A stretch of DNA of 10,979 nucleotides, taken from positions 1-10,979 of the forward strand of contig DASZZV010000327.1 of assembly GCA_035544835.1 (NCBI GenBank), in the 5' to 3' direction. The notes beneath the pieces are model-generated. The model saw only the letters and a program-made list of their open reading frames with translations, did not search any database and was not told the origin of the DNA. The position numbers were made by a program, and so were the translations under genes. Positions 7,997-10,979 of this stretch are shown here, in pieces. Source of the DNA: DASZZV01 sp035544835. GTDB lineage: Bacteria > Acidobacteriota > Thermoanaerobaculia > Gp7-AA8. Each line of letters opens with the position of its first letter. Within the stretch, counting starts at the first letter, position 1.

Positions 7997-8328
7997 GAAT
8001 AAGCCGTCGAAGTCTATGTGGTTATGGCTCTTGCAAGCTTCTGACCTCTGGAAGAGTAAAGCAAAACCGCGTCGATCAGCCGCTAGTCTCGCTACCATTC
8101 ATAAGTCCTGGTGTAACGCGTAGGGCCGCACGGCGTGCGGCCGGTACCATTGGTCACGGCGGAAAACAACCGTTCAAAGTGAATCCCAAACGGATGACCT
8201 TCGCGGAGACGTTATGAATGATTTGTCGCCGAGGGATTCGCATTGTTCCATTTTGGTTTCCGCGACCGAAGGTACCGGCCGCACGCCGTGCGGCCCTACG
8301 CCCAGCACCCGGTGAAACGGAGAGCAGC
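7997..8328. other. Intergenic region between the glycerate kinase and fusion genes
   Basis: This 332-bp gap contains the foldback element at 8118-8301 and, nearer the fusion gene, about 120 bp that could hold its promoter. I see no convincing -35/-10 pair. On the minus strand an ATG at 8098 is preceded by AGGA at good spacing and is in frame with the fusion gene, so part of the gap (7997-8098) may be translated. The 9-bp string ttatgaatg at this ATG recurs inverted inside the element near 8212-8220. No other gene is supported; short open frames here have no recognisable content. Confidence 0.6.
8118..8301. repeat. 184-bp foldback (MITE/REP-pair-like) element with perfect 31-bp inverted ends
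   Basis: Bases 8118-8148 and 8271-8301 are exact reverse complements over 31 bp, and the match stops at both edges. Each arm is itself a hairpin: ggccgcac, 3-base loop, gtgcggcc (8124-8142 in the left arm). The symmetry continues imperfectly inward: ggtc at 8152-8155 mirrors gacc at 8264-8267, and 8159-8187 mirrors 8233-8263 (gcggaaa and gaatccc conserved at the two ends). The whole unit could therefore fold into one long imperfect hairpin. There is no open frame for a transposase and no clear target-site duplication. It may be a MITE, a pair of REP-type palindromes in BIME-like arrangement, or a stable RNA hairpin between two same-strand genes. The family is not recognised. Confidence 0.75.
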
Positions 8329-9591
8329 CTATCCGCTTCCGCAGCAGAAACCCTGTGAGAAATGCGGGCCAGAATCGCGAGCGACCAGAAACAGATCCCG
8401 GACATTATTTCCAGTGGCCGGGATGATGATCGGCTCCCCGATTTTCTCGAGGATGCTTCGAGAGTCGGAGCGTTCGAGGGCGCGACTGATTTCATCGGTG
8501 GTTGCGGTCACGGGACCCGCGCCGCCGGAGAAAACCACCGCACCCGCCGTTCCCGAGTTCCCGTCGACCCCGTCGGAGGCGGCAAACAATCCGCAAACAT
8601 CTCCGCGCCGCTCTTCGATCGATCGCATGGCAAAGCGGGCCGCGACCTCGCCACACCGCCCTCCGCGCCCCTCTCCGTTCACAACGACCGTTGGCTCTCC
8701 CCCGGCGATGGCGACTTCGTCTGTAGCCAGCCGGGTGGCGATGGTGAACAACTCGCGCGCAACGCTCTGGACATCACCGGTCATTTCTCTGTCGATGATC
8801 GACGCCCTCAGGCCGAGTCTCGTCACCTCATCAGCGGCAGCGCGAACGAGAGTCGAATTGTCACCGGCGAGGTGAGGCCGCGCCCCCGATTTCGGGGTCT
8901 CAGGAACCTGGCCGCTTTCGAGTCGTTCGGCAATGGAAGCAGCACAATCTCCCGGAAGTCTCCGGAGAATCGCAGCCGCTTCCCCGAGTGACGTCGGGTC
9001 AGCCAGGGTGGGACCCGAGCCGACAAGATGAAGGGCTCCCGTTCCGACGTCCGACAGCACGAACGTCACGGAGTGGCCGGTGACGCTGGCCAGTCGCCCA
9101 CCCTTGATGGCCGAGAGATGCTTGCGAACGGTGTTGATGCCCTCGATGGCAAGACCGCTCCGCAGCATCACCCTGTTGATCTCCACAAGATCGCCGGCAT
9201 CGAACCATGGCTTGAGCGGCGCTTCTACGCAAGCCGACGACCCTCCGGAAATCAGGAAGAGGGTAGGGAAGAATCGATCGATGAAACGAAGAAGACTCTC
9301 ACCGGCAGCGAAGCTGTCGGGAGAGAGCTGGGGATGCGAGCCAATACGGAGCTCCGTAACTCCTTCAACCACGGGATAGCCAGCCGGGACACTCATGAAA
9401 GAGCGCCGGATATCGAGTGTCGCCGCCGCTCCGCTGAGCATGGCAGCAGCGCACTTCCCGAGGGCGACGACATCGACGGTCCGCGCCTCTTTCGAGCGCT
9501 CGATGGCTGATCTGGTGAGGGTTGCCGGGTCGCACCGCCGCAGAGACACGTCGAAGACCTCACGGAGCCGGCGCGCAATTGAGCTCTTCAC
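8329..9591 (-). CDS. Glycerate 2-kinase (MOFRL / DUF4147 family)
   Basis: A 420-residue cytosolic kinase expected to phosphorylate D-glycerate to 2-phosphoglycerate with ATP, feeding glycolysis. Family motifs occur in order: ALGKCAAAM (Lys46), SGGSSAC, RKHLSAIKGGRLA (Arg156-Lys157-His158), LSDVGTGALHLVGSGPT, GGEPTVVVNGEGRGGRCGE (from 297), SDGVDG (from 339) and TGNNVRDL (from 393). The N-terminal DUF4147 part and the C-terminal MOFRL part are both complete. The DVGTG stretch departs from the more usual DV.GDD-type turn, and GGRCGE replaces the common GGRNQE; both may be lineage variants. I chose GTG 9591-9589 because the longer frame to ATG 9705 overlaps the divergent gene, adds 38 non-family residues and would make 458 residues. 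No Shine-Dalgarno precedes the GTG, but a TACAAT box lies 6 bases upstream, suggesting leaderless translation. It is unrelated to the GarK/GlxK class of glycerate kinase. Confidence 0.9.
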   Translation of the reverse strand: MKSSIARRLREVFDVSLRRCDPATLTRSAIERSKEARTVDVVALGKCAAAMLSGAAATLDIRRSFMSVPAGYPVVEGVTELRIGSHPQLSPDSFAAGESLLRFIDRFFPTLFLISGGSSACVEAPLKPWFDAGDLVEINRVMLRSGLAIEGINTVRKHLSAIKGGRLASVTGHSVTFVLSDVGTGALHLVGSGPTLADPTSLGEAAAILRRLPGDCAASIAERLESGQVPETPKSGARPHLAGDNSTLVRAAADEVTRLGLRASIIDREMTGDVQSVARELFTIATRLATDEVAIAGGEPTVVVNGEGRGGRCGEVAARFAMRSIEERRGDVCGLFAASDGVDGNSGTAGAVVFSGGAGPVTATTDEISRALERSDSRSILEKIGEPIIIPATGNNVRDLFLVARDSGPHFSQGFCCGSG

Positions 9592-9597
9592 CTGTCG

Positions 9598-9603
9598 ATT
9601 GTA
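9598..9603 (-). promoter_or_regulatory. Possible -10 box (TACAAT) for leaderless glycerate kinase mRNA
   Basis: On the minus strand TACAAT, five of six bases of the consensus -10, ends 6 bases before the GTG start at 9591. Transcription starting about 7 bases downstream would begin at the GTG itself, which would explain the missing ribosome site. No clear -35 box is visible. This is inference from spacing. Confidence 0.35.
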
Positions 9604-9629
9604 AAAGGAAGCGGAACCGTCGAGCGGGT

Positions 9630-9635
9630 TAAACT
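9630..9635 (+). promoter_or_regulatory. Possible -10 box (TAAACT) for leaderless diguanylate cyclase mRNA
   Basis: TAAACT fits the TAnnnT form of a -10 box and ends 5 bases before the GTG at 9641. No Shine-Dalgarno lies in the 20 bases upstream. It mirrors the arrangement on the opposite strand 27 bases away, so the two divergent promoters may share the same 49-bp spacer. No -35 match was found. Confidence 0.3.
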
Positions 9636-9640
9636 GGGTC

Positions 9641-10933
9641 GTGGCCAGAACCAGGATCCGCGCCCGGCTCTTCACGATGACCGCGCTCAACGGCTGTCTG
9701 CTCATCGCCGTGGTCGCTCTGCTGACCTGGCGCGCTCATGACGCCCAGCGCCAGCTCACTCGAATCATCGTCGTCGACAGCCGTGCCTTGACCGACCTCA
9801 CCGACTTCGCCCGGAATCATGTTGCTTTTCAGAACCAATGGAATGCCCTCAGTCTGTCGGCTCCCGATCAGCTTCCGAGTCTCGTGCAGCGATACCGCGC
9901 CTCGTCGGCAGTTCTTGGAAGTACGGCGCTGAAAAACAGCGTGGACGCTGGCTCACTGAGGCAACGAGTGGATGCACTGATTGCGACCGCAGCCGATTCA
10001 GCGTCGAGCTGGAGCTCGCTCACGCCCGACGGGCAGATCGAAAGTCAGCAGCGGCTCTACGTCCTGAGCGACGAGATCAATCGAACACTCAACGCCGCCG
10101 TCTCCCGAAAGAAATCCGATATCGAACAAAAGGTCCCTGTCATCGCCGACGAAGGGGACAAGACCAAGCTGATGGGGTTCGCCATCGCCTGGATTGTCAT
10201 GGTTCTGAGTCTGGCCGTGGCCCGGCTGACCGTGGCCAGGGTCGTCCAGCCTCTCGAGCTCCTCTCGGCCGCTGCCAGGAAGCTGGAAGATGGAGATCGT
10301 TCAGCACGAGCTCCGATCGCCGGAGACTTCGAGGTGGCCCAGCTGGGCGAGTCGTTCAACAGCATGGCTCGGGCCGTGGAGGAATCTGGCGCGCAACTCT
10401 CACTTCGAGCCCGGACCGACGAGCTCACGCAGATGCCAAACTTTCGCGCCTTCCGCGAAAAAATCGACGAGGAGATCGAGCGCGCCAGTCGATACACGCA
10501 TGCCTTCGGACTCCTGGTCTTCGATCTCGATCGCTTCAAGAAGTACAACGATCAGTACGGGCACCTGGCCGGCAATCAGGCACTGCAGACCGTGGCCGTA
10601 GCCATCCGTCACTCCATGCGCGCGGTCGATTCGCCGGCCCGCTACGGGGGCGAGGAGTTTGCCGCCGTGCTGCCGCAGATCGATGAGGCCGGCCTGGCCT
10701 TGACCGCGGAACGCATCCGCGCCGGGGTGGAGTCGATCGAACCGATCGAAGGGCGATCACGGATCACGATGAGTATTGGTGGGGCGATGTATCCCGAAGA
10801 CGGACTCACCGCGGAGGAGCTCTTCAAAGCGGCTGATGCCCGGCTCTACGAGGCCAAGGAAGGCGGAAGGAATCGCGCTGTGACGCCGGGGGCGGTTGCG
10901 ACGCCAAAGCGGAAGTCTCGCGCGGCGAAGTAA
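9641..10933 (+). CDS. Membrane-bound sensor diguanylate cyclase (HAMP-GGDEF)
   Basis: A 430-residue protein that should make cyclic di-GMP from two GTP at the inner membrane. The basic N-terminus (MARTRIRAR) is followed by TM1 at about residues 10-30, a helical extracytoplasmic sensor of ~145 residues resembling a four-helix bundle, TM2 at about 178-199, a HAMP linker (about 200-252, with QPLELL and ESFNSMA) and a GGDEF domain (about 260-415). The active site is GGEEF at 336-340. The metal and substrate region reads FDLDRFKKYNDQYGH (Asp295, Asn303). The product-inhibition I-site is intact: RAVD at 327-330, five residues before GGEEF, as in PleD. The cyclase should therefore be active and feedback-inhibited. 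The start is GTG 9641, giving a proper positive-inside first helix. The ligand is unknown. It diverges from the glycerate kinase gene across 49 bp; no functional tie is evident. Confidence 0.93.
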   Translation: MARTRIRARLFTMTALNGCLLIAVVALLTWRAHDAQRQLTRIIVVDSRALTDLTDFARNHVAFQNQWNALSLSAPDQLPSLVQRYRASSAVLGSTALKNSVDAGSLRQRVDALIATAADSASSWSSLTPDGQIESQQRLYVLSDEINRTLNAAVSRKKSDIEQKVPVIADEGDKTKLMGFAIAWIVMVLSLAVARLTVARVVQPLELLSAAARKLEDGDRSARAPIAGDFEVAQLGESFNSMARAVEESGAQLSLRARTDELTQMPNFRAFREKIDEEIERASRYTHAFGLLVFDLDRFKKYNDQYGHLAGNQALQTVAVAIRHSMRAVDSPARYGGEEFAAVLPQIDEAGLALTAERIRAGVESIEPIEGRSRITMSIGGAMYPEDGLTAEELFKAADARLYEAKEGGRNRAVTPGAVATPKRKSRAAK

Positions 10934-10950
10934 CGGCGGCATATCGGAGT

Positions 10951-10967
10951 GGCGGCATCTTGCCGCC
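10951..10967 (+). terminator. Extragenic hairpin after the diguanylate cyclase gene
   Basis: The sequence ggcggca, loop tct, tgccgcc forms a perfect 7-bp stem 17 bases past the TAA at 10931-10933. No T-tract follows before the window ends (tggctcggcggc), and further ggcggc strings flank it at 10935-10940 and 10974-10979. It could be a weak terminator or the first palindrome of an extragenic repeat cut by the window edge. Confidence 0.35.
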
Positions 10968-10979
10968 TGGCTCGGCGGC

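Noticed and set aside
8108..8311. Target-site duplication flanking the foldback element
   Set aside because: The flanking bases (…ggtgtaac and ccagcaccc…) share no direct repeat abutting both ends.
8154..8495. Minus-strand open frame of 113 codons across the intergenic element
   Set aside because: It overlaps the end of the glycerate kinase in another frame and crosses the palindromic element; no recognisable content.
9592..9705. Longer start for the glycerate kinase at ATG 9705
   Set aside because: It would overlap the 5' end of the divergent cyclase gene and add 38 residues without family similarity; GTG 9591 gives a normal-length protein.
9838..10686. Plus-strand open frame (282 codons) in another frame of the diguanylate cyclase gene
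   Set aside because: The GGDEF frame carries every family motif; this overlapping frame is Arg-rich and featureless.
1..10979. CRISPR array, tRNA or rRNA genes
   Set aside because: No regularly spaced direct repeats and no tRNA or rRNA-like sequence were seen on either strand.

Overview
The window comes from a GC-rich (about 60% by eye) bacterium that must have an outer membrane, because it encodes an Omp85-type beta-barrel protein with a C-terminal aromatic beta-signal. An Acidobacteriota-like or related diderm lineage is plausible, but the sequence does not settle the phylum.

Layout: positions 1-671 hold two small membrane-protein genes on the minus strand, joined by an ATGA stop/start overlap; the second runs off the left edge. 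Positions 672-805 are intergenic with a GC-rich hairpin. Positions 806-7996 are one uninterrupted minus-strand gene of about 2396 codons. Its N-terminal ~1425 residues are an AsmA/TamB-type protein: inner-membrane anchor plus a beta-rich periplasmic body with the DUF490/TamB C-terminal signature. Its C-terminal ~920 residues are a complete Omp85 protein with seven POTRA-like units and a barrel. Positions 7997-8328 are intergenic and largely filled by a 184-bp foldback element with perfect 31-bp inverted ends. Positions 8329-9591 encode a MOFRL-family glycerate 2-kinase on the minus strand. Positions 9641-10933 encode a membrane-bound HAMP-GGDEF diguanylate cyclase on the plus strand, divergent from the kinase across only 49 bp. 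The window ends with another short extragenic hairpin.

The main result is the TamB-Omp85 fusion. In the familiar TAM system, TamB (inner membrane and periplasm) and TamA (outer membrane) are separate proteins. Here TamB's C-terminal end continues, through a ~49-residue Lys/Glu/Ala/Ser-rich linker, into the first POTRA of the Omp85 part. No internal Met or signal peptide would allow the barrel to be made separately, so the gene predicts a single chain fixed in the inner membrane at one end and the outer membrane at the other.

The flanking genes have no obvious functional tie to it. Secondary points are the foldback element, a pair of divergent starts that look leaderless, and a likely disulfide in a loop of the barrel.
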